Source: Clostridia bacterium (lineage in GTDB: Bacteria; Bacillota; Clostridia; Christensenellales; Aristaeellaceae). From it: a stretch of 18,540 bases of DNA. The first letter of the stretch is position 1. Every line of letters starts with the position of its first letter. This document shows positions 1 through 6,913 of this stretch, in pieces. The notes under the pieces are model-generated. The model saw only the letters and a list, made by a program, of their open reading frames with translations, was not told the DNA's origin and ran no database searches. The position numbers were made by a program, and so were the translations under genes. The stretch lies in NCBI GenBank assembly GCA_024404275.1, contig JAKSQG010000020.1, forward strand, positions 1 through 18,540, read 5' to 3'.

Positions 1-2347
1 TGTAGCCTTCCCAGGTCATGAAGCCGATCAGGGCGTTGCGGCCCAGAGCGATCTCACCATTCTCGGTAGAAGGACCGTCGGCCAGCAGATCGCCGACTTC
101 CACCTGCTGTCCCTGATCCACGCGGGGACGCTGGTTGATGCAGGTACCCTGGTTGGAACGGGCAAACTTGGTCAGCTTATAGCGATGACGCTCGCCGTTT
201 TCATCTTCAATCACGATCTGTTCGGCGTCCACATACTGCACAAAGCCGTTGTGCTTGCTCAGCAGTACGGCACCGGAGTCGTGGGCGGCCTTGTATTCCA
301 TACCTGTACCGACGATGGGAGATTCGGGCACCAGCAGCGGCACAGCCTGACGCTGCATGTTGGAACCCATCAGGGCGCGGTTGGCGTCGTCGTTCTCCAG
401 GAAGGGGATCATGGCGGTGGCCACGGAAATGACCTGACGGGGAGAAACGTCGACAAAGTCCACTTCGTTCACCGGCACAGCGATGATCTCATCGCGCCAG
501 CGGACGGTGACACGGTCGTTGACAAAGGTATTGTCGGCGGTCATGGGCTCCTTGGCCATGCCTACCTTGTAGGCGTCTTCCTCATCGGCGGTCATGTAGA
601 TGATCTCATCGGTCACCTGATTGGTTTCCTTGTTCACCTTGCGATAAGGAGCCTCGATAAAGCCGTATTCGTTGATGCGGGCGTAGCTGGCCAGAGAACC
701 GATCAGACCAATGTTGGGTCCTTCAGGCGTTTCAATGGGGCAGATACGGGCATAATGGGAATAGTGCACGTCGCGGACTTCCATGCCGGCACGGTCACGG
801 TTCAGACCGCCGGGGCCCAGAGCGGACAGACGGCGCTTGTGGGTCAGTTCGGCCAGCGGGTTGGGCTGATCCATGAACTGGCTCAGCTGAGAGGAGCAGA
901 AGAACTCCTTGATGGCGGCGCTGACAGGACGGATATTGATCAGGTCGTTGGGCTTGACATCGCTGTCGCCCTGGATGGCCATGCGTTCACGCACGACACG
1001 CTCCAGACGGGTCAGACCGATGCGCACCTGGTTCTGCAGCAGCTCACCCACAGAGCGCAGGCGGCGGTTGCCCAGATGGTCGATATCGTCAGTGGTGCCG
1101 ATGCCGTAGGGCATACCCAGCAGATAGCTGACGGAAGCGGTGATATCATCCACAATGATGTGCTTGGGCACGATGTTCTGGATGTTCTCACGGATGGCGC
1201 GCTTCATTTCTTCGGGGTCTTCGATACCTTCGATGGTACGCAGCAGGGTAGGCAGATGGGCTTTTTCATTGATGCCGGCATCCTTCGGATTGAAGGGCAG
1301 ATAGCAGGAGGCATCGACAAAGTTGTTGCCCACCACGCGCACCACGTGCTCACCGCCCATGATGTGCACCACGTTCAAGCCGGAGTTCTGGATATCGTTG
1401 GCCATTTCACGGCTGATGACACTGCCGGATTCGACCATGATCTCACCGGTCTGGGGATTGACGATGTCTTCCGCCGCCACCTGGCCGGTAATACGGGCAT
1501 TCAGGCCCAGCTTCTTGTTGTACTTATAGCGGCCCACGCGCATGAGGTCATAACGCTTGGGATCAAAGAACAGGTTGTTGATCAGCGTGCGGGCGCCGTC
1601 CTCCGTCGGAGGCTCACCGGGCTTCTGGCGCTTGTACACTTCGATCAGACCCTGGGACTGGTTCTTGGTGGAATCACCGTTGTTGATGGTGGCCAGCAGA
1701 CGTTCATCCTCACCCAGCAGACCGATGATATCGGAATCGGAGCTGTAGCCCAGGGCGCGCAGCAGCGTCGTCACGGGCAGCTTGCGGGCGCGGTCCACGC
1801 GGACCCACAGCACATCATTGGAGTCGGTTTCGTACTCCAGCCAAGCGCCGCGGTTGGGGATGATCTGGGCGGCATAGAGGTGCTTACCGGTCTTATCGAT
1901 GGTCTCGGAGAAGTAAGCGCCGGGAGAACGGACCAGCTGGCTGACGATAACACGCTCAGCGCCGTTGATCAGGAAGGTACCATGCTCCGTCATCAGCGGG
2001 AAATCACCCATGAAGACCTCGGTCTCCTTGATCTCTCCCGTCAGCTTGTTCTTAAGGCGCACAAACACCTTGAGAGGAGCGGCAAATGTCAGATCACGTT
2101 CCCTGCAGCGTTCGATGGAATTCTTGGGAGCGGAATCCAGTGAGTAATCCACAAATTCAAGTATAAGATTGCCGCTGTAATCCATGATGGGAGAAACATC
2201 GGCCAGCACCTCACGCAGTCCCTCTTCCAGGAACTGACGGTAGCTGTCCTTCTGTACCTCGATCAGGTTGGGCATATCCAGGACTTCATCGATGCGAGAG
2301 AAGCTCATGCGCTTGCAATGCTTCCCCATCTGAACCTCATGCACCAT
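1..2347 (-). CDS. rpoB: DNA-directed RNA polymerase subunit beta (partial, C-terminus off the left edge)
   Basis: Beta subunit of RNA polymerase, the essential catalytic core subunit. Reading the minus strand from an ATG at 2347 gives 782 uninterrupted codons. The N-terminus contains RIDEVLDMPNLIEVQ, typical of Clostridia. The rifampicin region (about 810-905) reads SSQLSQFMDQPNPLAELTHK then RRLSALGPGG, so the usual resistance positions (D516, H526, S531 in E. coli numbering) carry the sensitive residues. This is followed by ICPIETPEGPNIGLIGSLA, and the left edge reads ALGRNALIGFMTWEGY. The window therefore stops around the middle of the protein (the family is about 1200 residues). The start is chosen because AAAGGGGTGA lies 7-8 nt upstream of 2347; ATGs at 2329 and 2308 lack such a site. 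It has its own promoter rather than following rplL directly. Confidence 0.98.
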   Translation of the reverse strand, partial: MVHEVQMGKHCKRMSFSRIDEVLDMPNLIEVQKDSYRQFLEEGLREVLADVSPIMDYSGNLILEFVDYSLDSAPKNSIERCRERDLTFAAPLKVFVRLKNKLTGEIKETEVFMGDFPLMTEHGTFLINGAERVIVSQLVRSPGAYFSETIDKTGKHLYAAQIIPNRGAWLEYETDSNDVLWVRVDRARKLPVTTLLRALGYSSDSDIIGLLGEDERLLATINNGDSTKNQSQGLIEVYKRQKPGEPPTEDGARTLINNLFFDPKRYDLMRVGRYKYNKKLGLNARITGQVAAEDIVNPQTGEIMVESGSVISREMANDIQNSGLNVVHIMGGEHVVRVVGNNFVDASCYLPFNPKDAGINEKAHLPTLLRTIEGIEDPEEMKRAIRENIQNIVPKHIIVDDITASVSYLLGMPYGIGTTDDIDHLGNRRLRSVGELLQNQVRIGLTRLERVVRERMAIQGDSDVKPNDLINIRPVSAAIKEFFCSSQLSQFMDQPNPLAELTHKRRLSALGPGGLNRDRAGMEVRDVHYSHYARICPIETPEGPNIGLIGSLASYARINEYGFIEAPYRKVNKETNQVTDEIIYMTADEEDAYKVGMAKEPMTADNTFVNDRVTVRWRDEIIAVPVNEVDFVDVSPRQVISVATAMIPFLENDDANRALMGSNMQRQAVPLLVPESPIVGTGMEYKAAHDSGAVLLSKHNGFVQYVDAEQIVIEDENGERHRYKLTKFARSNQGTCINQRPRVDQGQQVEVGDLLADGPSTENGEIALGRNALIGFMTWEGY

Positions 2348-2414
2348 AAAATGCAATCACCCCTTTACTGTTGCGAAGCAGTGGTTTTTGGCACTCGTTT
2401 TTGGCTGCCGGATT

Positions 2415-2436
2415 GTACTTTTTTTGTACTTTTTTT
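2415..2436. repeat. 11-bp tandem repeat, two copies (GTACTTTTTTT)
   Basis: The unit GTACTTTTTTT occurs twice back to back with no mismatch. In the rpoB leader RNA it reads as two AAAAAAAGUAC units. Its function is unknown; homopolymer runs like this can slip during replication or transcription. Confidence 0.85.
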
Positions 2437-2452
2437 AAATCCTTGCCGCCAC

Positions 2453-2479
2453 ATGGTTAAAAACGGGTACATTAACCAT
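2453..2479. repeat. Inverted repeat ATGGTTAA / TTAACCAT, 11-nt spacer
   Basis: Two perfect 8-base arms at 2453-2460 and 2472-2479. It lies just downstream of the rpoB -10 box, so it would form the first hairpin in the rpoB transcript or serve as an operator. It lacks a following U-run and is not a terminator. Confidence 0.6.
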
Positions 2480-2494
2480 ACTGTAGCACCTTAT

Positions 2495-2523
2495 ACTATA
2501 TCATGTCAAATCGCAAGTGTCAA
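2495..2523 (-). promoter_or_regulatory. rpoB promoter
   Basis: On the minus strand, a perfect -35 TTGACA (2523-2518), 17-bp spacer, and -10 TATAGT (2500-2495). This is a near-consensus housekeeping sigma promoter, as expected for an independently transcribed rpoB. Confidence 0.85.
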
Positions 2524-2556
2524 GCACATTTTTGGCATCCGGAGCACGAAAACGCA

Positions 2557-2599
2557 CAAAAAACGGAGCTGCGGGCTTTTGGCAGCCCCCACTCCGTTC
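2557..2599 (-). terminator. Rho-independent terminator of deoD-DUF523
   Basis: Arms ACGGAG and CTCCGT (2593-2598 and 2563-2568) enclose a further G/C-rich pairing (GGGCT with AGCCC). On the minus strand the stem is followed by a run of six T. It lies 35 nt past the DUF523 stop and separates that transcript from the rpoB promoter. Confidence 0.85.
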
Positions 2600-2633
2600 A
2601 ATTTTGATTTTTGGTTTTTGGGGATTTCACTTT

Positions 2634-3068
2634 TCAGATGCTGAATTCCTTGGGAAGGTCCTCTTCCGTATAGACCCGGATGCCGTTTTGAAGCAGTTTT
2701 TCCGCCAGCACACCGCTGCCGGGAATCAGTTTCCGGCTGAAAGTGCCGTCATAAACGCTATCACGCCCGCACATGGGGCTGCGTGCCTTCAGAAGAGCCG
2801 CATCACACCCCGTCAGGCGGTACAGCTTGAACGCTTCCTCCGCTCCGCGCAGGTAGGCTTCCGTCCTGTTGCTTCCGTCCGCCGCGATGACGCTGTCCCC
2901 CGACCTTTCACAGGGAATGCGCGGTGTGGGCAGCCCGCCCAGCTGTTCCGGGCACACAGGCACCACTTCACATTTTTCGCTCAGCGCAGTCACAGCCGCG
3001 TTCTCCTTGCCGCATCCGTCGTAGCGGCAGCAGACACCCAGCAGGCAGGCACTTACCAGCAGCCGCAT
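2634..3068 (-). CDS. DUF523 family protein
   Basis: A 144-residue protein of the DUF523 family, whose function is not established. Visible family features are an N-terminal SACLLG followed by CCRYDG, then PVCPEQLGGLPTPR at about 47-60, and SPMCGRDSVYDG at about 97-108. These conserved Cys residues could bind metal or an Fe-S cluster; that is inference. The length matches the family. Its ATG overlaps the deoD stop (TGATG), so it is translationally coupled to deoD and shares its promoter and terminator. The pairing with a nucleoside phosphorylase might hint at a nucleoside-related role, but such pairings are often incidental. It ends with TGA. Confidence 0.9.
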   Translation of the reverse strand: MRLLVSACLLGVCCRYDGCGKENAAVTALSEKCEVVPVCPEQLGGLPTPRIPCERSGDSVIAADGSNRTEAYLRGAEEAFKLYRLTGCDAALLKARSPMCGRDSVYDGTFSRKLIPGSGVLAEKLLQNGIRVYTEEDLPKEFSI

Positions 3069-3775
3069 CAGGCGATCTCCAACGCGATCTCCATCATCTG
3101 GGTAAAGGTATTCTGGCGCTGCTCGGCATCCAGATTTTCACCGGTTACCAGATGATCGGAAATGGTCAGCAGCGTCAGGGCATTTTTACCCGCTTTGGCG
3201 GCATTCAGATACAGCGCATAGGTTTCCATTTCCACGCACAGAACACCCAGCTGCTGCAGGATGGCGCTGTCACTGGTCTCACCATAGAAGGTATCAGAAC
3301 TGAAGACCGGACCAACCGCCATGGGGATGCCCATCGCCTCCGCCTTTTGAGCTGCCGCGGACAGCAGCTTCCAGCTGGCGCAGGGCGCCAGATTGCCATG
3401 GAAACCAAACTGATTGCCGAAGCTCGAATTGGTGTAGGCAGACATCGCCCCCACCACGCTGCGCACCTTCAGGCTCTCCTGCATGGCTCCGGCAGAGCCG
3501 ATACGGATGATGTTGTCGACATCGTAGAAATTGAACAATTCGTAGGAATAAATACCAATAGAAGGAATGCCCATACCGGACGCCATCACGCTGACCTGTT
3601 TGCCGTTATATTCACCGGTATAACCCTGCACACCACGTACATTGTTGACCAGACGGGCATTTTTCAGGTAGGTTTCCGCTACAAACTTGGCGCGCAGCGG
3701 ATCGCCGGGCATCAAAACCGTCTTGGCAAAATCGCCGGGTTTGGCGCTATTATGAGGAGTAGGCGTTAAGCTCAT
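3068..3775 (-). CDS. deoD: Purine-nucleoside phosphorylase, hexameric DeoD type
   Basis: Phosphorolysis of purine (deoxy)ribonucleosides to free base and (deoxy)ribose-1-phosphate, in purine salvage. The 235-residue length is that of the low-molecular-weight bacterial enzyme. Visible features: TPHNSAKPGDFA at the N-terminus (H8), the phosphate-binding PGDPLRAKF at 23-31, GMGIPSIGIYSYEL at 67-80, IIRIGSAGA at 89-97, VEMET at 181-185, and SDHLVTGE at 206-213 with the catalytic Asp (D207). The start at 3775 has GGAGG about 8 nt upstream and a promoter just beyond. The first gene of a two-gene operon with the DUF523 gene. Confidence 0.96.
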   Translation of the reverse strand: MSLTPTPHNSAKPGDFAKTVLMPGDPLRAKFVAETYLKNARLVNNVRGVQGYTGEYNGKQVSVMASGMGIPSIGIYSYELFNFYDVDNIIRIGSAGAMQESLKVRSVVGAMSAYTNSSFGNQFGFHGNLAPCASWKLLSAAAQKAEAMGIPMAVGPVFSSDTFYGETSDSAILQQLGVLCVEMETYALYLNAAKAGKNALTLLTISDHLVTGENLDAEQRQNTFTQMMEIALEIA

Positions 3776-3808
3776 TTTTCAAGCCTCCGTATTTCTTTAT
3801 TTTTGTTT

Positions 3809-3837
3809 ATCGTATCACACCCTACCCGCTTCGTCAA
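3809..3837 (-). promoter_or_regulatory. deoD promoter
   Basis: On the minus strand, -35 TTGACG (3837-3832), 17-bp spacer ending in TGA (extended -10), and -10 TACGAT (3814-3809). Start is predicted near 3802, giving a leader of about 27 nt. It is arranged back to back with the serine hydrolase promoter. Confidence 0.7.
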
Positions 3838-3847
3838 GCTGACTTTG

Positions 3848-3876
3848 TTGACGGCTGTTACCGTTTGTGATACCAT
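3848..3876 (+). promoter_or_regulatory. Serine hydrolase promoter
   Basis: -35 TTGACG (3848-3853), 17-bp spacer ending in TGA (extended -10), and -10 TACCAT (3871-3876). Start is predicted near 3883, about 25 nt before the ATG and just before the ribosome binding site GAAGGAG (3892-3898). A near mirror image of the deoD promoter. Confidence 0.65.
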
Positions 3877-3907
3877 GTGCAAAACGATTTTGAAGGAGCA
3901 TGATCCG

Positions 3908-5338
3908 ATGATGAAAAGAGAACTGCTTGATGCCTCCTTTGTGCGCCGCGAAATGGCATGGTGGAATGTTCCCGGCGTACAGATCGGCGTTGTCCGAGCC
4001 GATTCCAACGGCAACCCCGAAACGCTTTACTCGTCGGGTTTTGGTTTCCGTGATGTTGAACATAATCTGCCCATGACACCCGATTCTCTCGGCGGCATCG
4101 CTTCCTGCTCCAAAGCTTTCACCGCCGCTATCGTTGCCTCCCTTGTGGAAGAAGGAAAACTCGATTGGGATCGTCCCATCCGCGAATATCTGCCGTTTTT
4201 TGCCCTGAAGGACCCTTTTGCCACTGCGGAATGTACCCTTCGGGATATGCTTTATCACCGTACCGGTATCGCGGGTCATGACGCTCTGTGGCCCAACCCC
4301 GATTGGTCCCGCCGCGATTATTTTGAACACGCCGCGCATATGACACCCAACAAGCCTTTCCGCAGTGTGGCACAATACAATAATACCATCTATAACCTGA
4401 TTGGAATGATTGCCGAGGAGGTCACCGGCGAAAGTTATGCCGATCTTCTGCGCACCCGCATTCTGGAGCCGCTTGAAATGACCCGCAGTTGCCTGACACT
4501 GCAGCACCAGCGTGCTGACACAGACTGGGCACGCGGTTATTTTTCCGAAGATATCGGCCCCGCTTCTCCCCTGCGCCCCATGGACGGTTGGGAGATGAGT
4601 CCGCTTGGAGATCCCGCCGCGGGCATTTACTCCTGTGCCTCAGAGATGACAAAATGGCTCACCCTGCATCTTTCCCGCGGTGTATATAAAGGAAAAAGAA
4701 TTTTCAGTACGGCCGTCATGGACGAGATGCATGAGCCTGCCCTGCGCATGAGCCCCTTTCCCTGGCGGTTTGAAGAGATCCCCGGCTACGGCTTCTATGG
4801 GATGGCATGGAAAACTGCCGTCTACCGTGGGCTTACCATGACCTATCACATGGGCGAAATCGAGGGCTACTGCTCCTCCACGGTCTTTTTCCCGCAGAAG
4901 GGACTTGGCATCTTTGTCCTCTGCAACCGTCATACCATGATGAGTCCCTTTTTGATGGAGCTTGTCTACACCGCCGCGGATGCCGCGCTCGGGTATGAAT
5001 CCCCGGACTGGGCAAATCGTCTGCATCCTTACGCACGGGATTTCAGCGGTCCCTGCGAGGCGTGGTCGCTTGACCTGATGCCCCATCCCACTTCCTCCCC
5101 TGCCGTGTTTGATGCGGATGATTATGCCGATTGTGCGGGCACCTATGTTTCCGATGTCTATGGTACACTGACCCTTCAGCACAGTGCCAACGGAAAAAGC
5201 GTCGGCGTGTCCTATATGCCGCTCGGCCGTGACCCTTCCCCCATTTCACTCTACCTTCGCTTCAAGGACTGGCTGCTGCCGCTCGAACCGGCTCCCGAAT
5301 GCGGCAGGGATGTCTTCCGCATCCGAAATTTCAAGTAG
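3908..5338 (+). CDS. Serine hydrolase, class C beta-lactamase/penicillin-binding-protein fold
   Basis: A 476-residue serine hydrolase of the beta-lactamase-related family (class C, esterase EstB and D-aminopeptidase relatives). Counting from 3908, the nucleophile motif is S66-C-S-K69, the second motif is Y157-N-N159 within QYNNTIYNLIG, and the third is H314-M-G316 within YHMGEIEGY. A smaller C-terminal beta domain follows from about 440. No signal peptide is seen at this start, so it is probably cytoplasmic; the substrate is unknown, and esterase or peptidase is likelier than true beta-lactam resistance. The start is chosen because GAAGGAG lies 9 nt upstream; a longer frame back to 3803 would overlap the promoter. 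The TAG at 5336 appears premature, since the same frame continues with 39 family-like codons to a TGA at 5456 (see separate entry). Confidence 0.93.
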   Translation: MMKRELLDASFVRREMAWWNVPGVQIGVVRADSNGNPETLYSSGFGFRDVEHNLPMTPDSLGGIASCSKAFTAAIVASLVEEGKLDWDRPIREYLPFFALKDPFATAECTLRDMLYHRTGIAGHDALWPNPDWSRRDYFEHAAHMTPNKPFRSVAQYNNTIYNLIGMIAEEVTGESYADLLRTRILEPLEMTRSCLTLQHQRADTDWARGYFSEDIGPASPLRPMDGWEMSPLGDPAAGIYSCASEMTKWLTLHLSRGVYKGKRIFSTAVMDEMHEPALRMSPFPWRFEEIPGYGFYGMAWKTAVYRGLTMTYHMGEIEGYCSSTVFFPQKGLGIFVLCNRHTMMSPFLMELVYTAADAALGYESPDWANRLHPYARDFSGPCEAWSLDLMPHPTSSPAVFDADDYADCAGTYVSDVYGTLTLQHSANGKSVGVSYMPLGRDPSPISLYLRFKDWLLPLEPAPECGRDVFRIRNFK

Positions 5339-5458
5339 GACACCCTTTTCTACACCGTCCCCCTGCAGTTTCTCCGGGATGGGAACGGCCGCATCACGGG
5401 CTTTGCTCTCAAAGCCGAACGTACCGTTCCCCCGGCCCTTTTCCGGCGCGTTTTCTGA
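5336..5458 (+). other. In-frame continuation of the serine hydrolase beyond TAG
   Basis: After the TAG at 5336-5338 the same frame stays open for 39 codons to TGA at 5456-5458. It contains FYTVPLQFLRDGNGRITGF followed by ALKAER, with the alternating pattern and D-G-N-G-R-I turn expected of the last beta strands in serine-hydrolase C-terminal domains. The full reading would be 517 codons with the amber at codon 477. It is either the tail lost to a recent nonsense mutation or sequence reached by amber read-through. Confidence 0.65.
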
Positions 5459-5491
5459 TTTTTTCACGCGGTTTCCGACATGTTTTTCATG

Positions 5492-5520
5492 TTGCATTCA
5501 GCCGCGGATTATCGTATAAT
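5492..5520 (+). promoter_or_regulatory. Promoter of the GDPD-greA-lysS operon
   Basis: -35 TTGCAT (5492-5497), 17-bp spacer and a perfect -10 TATAAT (5515-5520). Start is predicted near 5527, giving a leader of about 30 nt that contains GGGAAGGAG ahead of the ATG at 5559. The remaining sequence between 5459 and 5491 shows no clear terminator for the serine hydrolase. Confidence 0.85.
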
Positions 5521-5558
5521 ATAGAATGTATGTTTGTGTTTATGGGAAGGAGTGCGTC

Positions 5559-6428
5559 ATGGTTCTGTTCTGGCTTTTGTTCGTGCTCTTTCTGTTGTGC
5601 GCATTGTACATTTTTCTTGCGGCTCCCAACATTCACCGTCGGAAAATGAAGCTTCTCCCCCCGCCGCGTGTCTACTACGCGCACCGCGGGCTGCATGACG
5701 GCAACGTGCATGTAGCAGAGAATTCATTGCCCGCATTCCGCGCCGCGGCAGAGCTTGGTTACGGCATCGAGTTGGATGTACGGGAAACCCGTGACCATGT
5801 GCTGGTCGTCCACCACGATGAAACCCTCGAAAGAAGCTGCGGTGACAAACGCCCCGTTCGTGATGTACCATGGGCCGAGCTTTGCGAAATGCGCCTGTTC
5901 GGCACCGACGAGCACATTCCCACACTGGATGAGGTGCTGGCACTGGTTCACGGCCGTGTCCCGCTGATTATCGAAATCAAATCCGACCGGGGAGCTTCCG
6001 TTCCCTGTGAAGCCATTCGCGACCGGTTGCTGCGTTATCCGGGCAATTACTGCGTCGAGTCCTTCGATCCTTTCGTGCTGCGCTGGTTCAGGCACTTTGC
6101 CCCGCGCATCATCCGCGGTCAATTGTCCTGTGCTTTCAGCATCCCCGGCCTTTCCTTCAAGGAGCACCTGCAGCGTCTGGCTCTTACCAACCTGCTGACC
6201 AACTGTATCGCGCGTCCCGACTTCATCGCCTACGGTTATCAGACCGATGCGAATATCAGCTTCCGCTTGATCGCCTCCGTATTCCGTCCCATGCTTGCCG
6301 TCTGGACGGTACACGACGTTGAAAAAGCCCGTGAGCTGAAAAGCAGATATGATATACTGATATTTGAACGCTTTTATCCCACAGATGAAGGCTTCGATCA
6401 AGAGGAGGAACCATCTTATGTCCAGTAA
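5559..6428 (+). CDS. Membrane-anchored glycerophosphodiester phosphodiesterase
   Basis: Hydrolyses glycerophosphodiesters to sn-glycerol-3-phosphate and an alcohol (family GDPD, TIM barrel). The first 20 residues are a strongly hydrophobic segment (VLFWLLFVLFLLCALYIFL), predicted to be an uncleaved membrane anchor. Catalytic and metal motifs: AHRG (H42, R43), EN (E54, N55), ELDV (E71, D73), VVHHD (H86, D87), EIK (E139, K141). The sequence ends in an acidic tail. Total 289 residues. The start at 5559 is preferred to 5526 because GGGAAGGAG lies just upstream of it and 5526 falls at the transcription start. The 3' end overlaps greA by 11 nt. Specific substrate (phospholipid head group or teichoic acid glycerophosphate) cannot be told. 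Confidence 0.93.
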   Translation: MVLFWLLFVLFLLCALYIFLAAPNIHRRKMKLLPPPRVYYAHRGLHDGNVHVAENSLPAFRAAAELGYGIELDVRETRDHVLVVHHDETLERSCGDKRPVRDVPWAELCEMRLFGTDEHIPTLDEVLALVHGRVPLIIEIKSDRGASVPCEAIRDRLLRYPGNYCVESFDPFVLRWFRHFAPRIIRGQLSCAFSIPGLSFKEHLQRLALTNLLTNCIARPDFIAYGYQTDANISFRLIASVFRPMLAVWTVHDVEKARELKSRYDILIFERFYPTDEGFDQEEEPSYVQ

Positions 6429-6909
6429 GAAAATCACCGCTTCCGGCCTGGAAGAACTGAAAAAGAAGCTGTATTACCTGGAGAACGATCGCCGCAACGA
6501 GATTCTGAAGGCCATCGAGATTGCAAAGGGCTTCGGCGACCTCAGTGAAAACGCCGAATACACCGCTGCCAGAGAAGACCAGTCCAAAAACGAGACCGAA
6601 ATCCTCGCCCTGAAAGAGGAAATCAATAATGCCGAAGTCATCGCCGACGAAGAGATCACCGGCGACAAGGTCAACCTCGGCACCACCGTCCGCATCCTGG
6701 ATCTGGAGCTGGACGAGGAAGAAGTCTACAGCATCGTCGGTACCCGTGAAGCCGATCCCATGAACAACAAGATTTCCCTGGAATCCCCCTACGGCATCGC
6801 CCTTGTGGGCAAGCGTGCAGGCGACGTTGTCACCGTGATCGCTCCCGACGGCGAATTCCAGCTCAAGATTCTGTCGATTGCCCGCACCGCCGATCAGGCG
6901 AAGGAGTAA
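6418..6909 (+). CDS. greA: Transcription elongation factor GreA
   Basis: Binds the RNA polymerase secondary channel and stimulates cleavage of backtracked RNA. The 163-residue length is typical. The N-terminal coiled coil (about 5-75) contains GLEELKKKLYYLE, IAKGFGDLSENAEY with the acidic tip DLSENAEY, and AAREDQ. The C-terminal FKBP-like domain contains GTREADPMNNKISLESPYG and ALVGKRAGD. The ATG at 6418 follows GAGGAGG closely and sits 11 nt inside the end of the phosphodiesterase gene, suggesting translational coupling. Its last codons contain the AAGGAG ribosome binding site of lysS. The greA-lysS adjacency is common in Clostridia. Confidence 0.97.
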   Translation: MSSKKITASGLEELKKKLYYLENDRRNEILKAIEIAKGFGDLSENAEYTAAREDQSKNETEILALKEEINNAEVIADEEITGDKVNLGTTVRILDLELDEEEVYSIVGTREADPMNNKISLESPYGIALVGKRAGDVVTVIAPDGEFQLKILSIARTADQAKE

Positions 6910-6913
6910 ACGC

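Larger units (their letters stand above)
2348..2494 (-). promoter_or_regulatory. rpoB 5' leader
   Basis: About 140 nt of untranslated leader between the predicted rpoB start site (near 2488) and its ATG. No ORF with a ribosome binding site is visible in it. It holds an 8-bp perfect inverted repeat near the 5' end (2453-2479), an A-rich tandem repeat (2415-2436 on the plus strand) and a short repeated GCCAAAAAC motif. Leaders of this length can carry transcriptional or translational control, but no known family (for example an L10/L12 leader) is recognised. Confidence 0.5.

Noticed and set aside
810..900. Rifampicin-resistance substitution in rpoB
   Set aside because: The common resistance positions in this segment carry the sensitive residues (D, H, S).
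185..2143. A 652-codon open frame on the plus strand across rpoB
   Set aside because: It is antisense to a clear rpoB reading frame, has no ribosome binding site, and its His/Gly/Asp-rich translation is the usual shadow of a GC-rich gene.
3812..3873. CRP-like site suggested by TCACA and TGTGA
   Set aside because: The half-sites are about 46 bp apart and point outward, unlike TGTGA-N6-TCACA; they coincide with the two extended -10 boxes.
3908..5338. Beta-lactam resistance gene
   Set aside because: The SxxK/YxN/HxG motifs are shared by many esterases and peptidases; there is no signal peptide and no resistance context.
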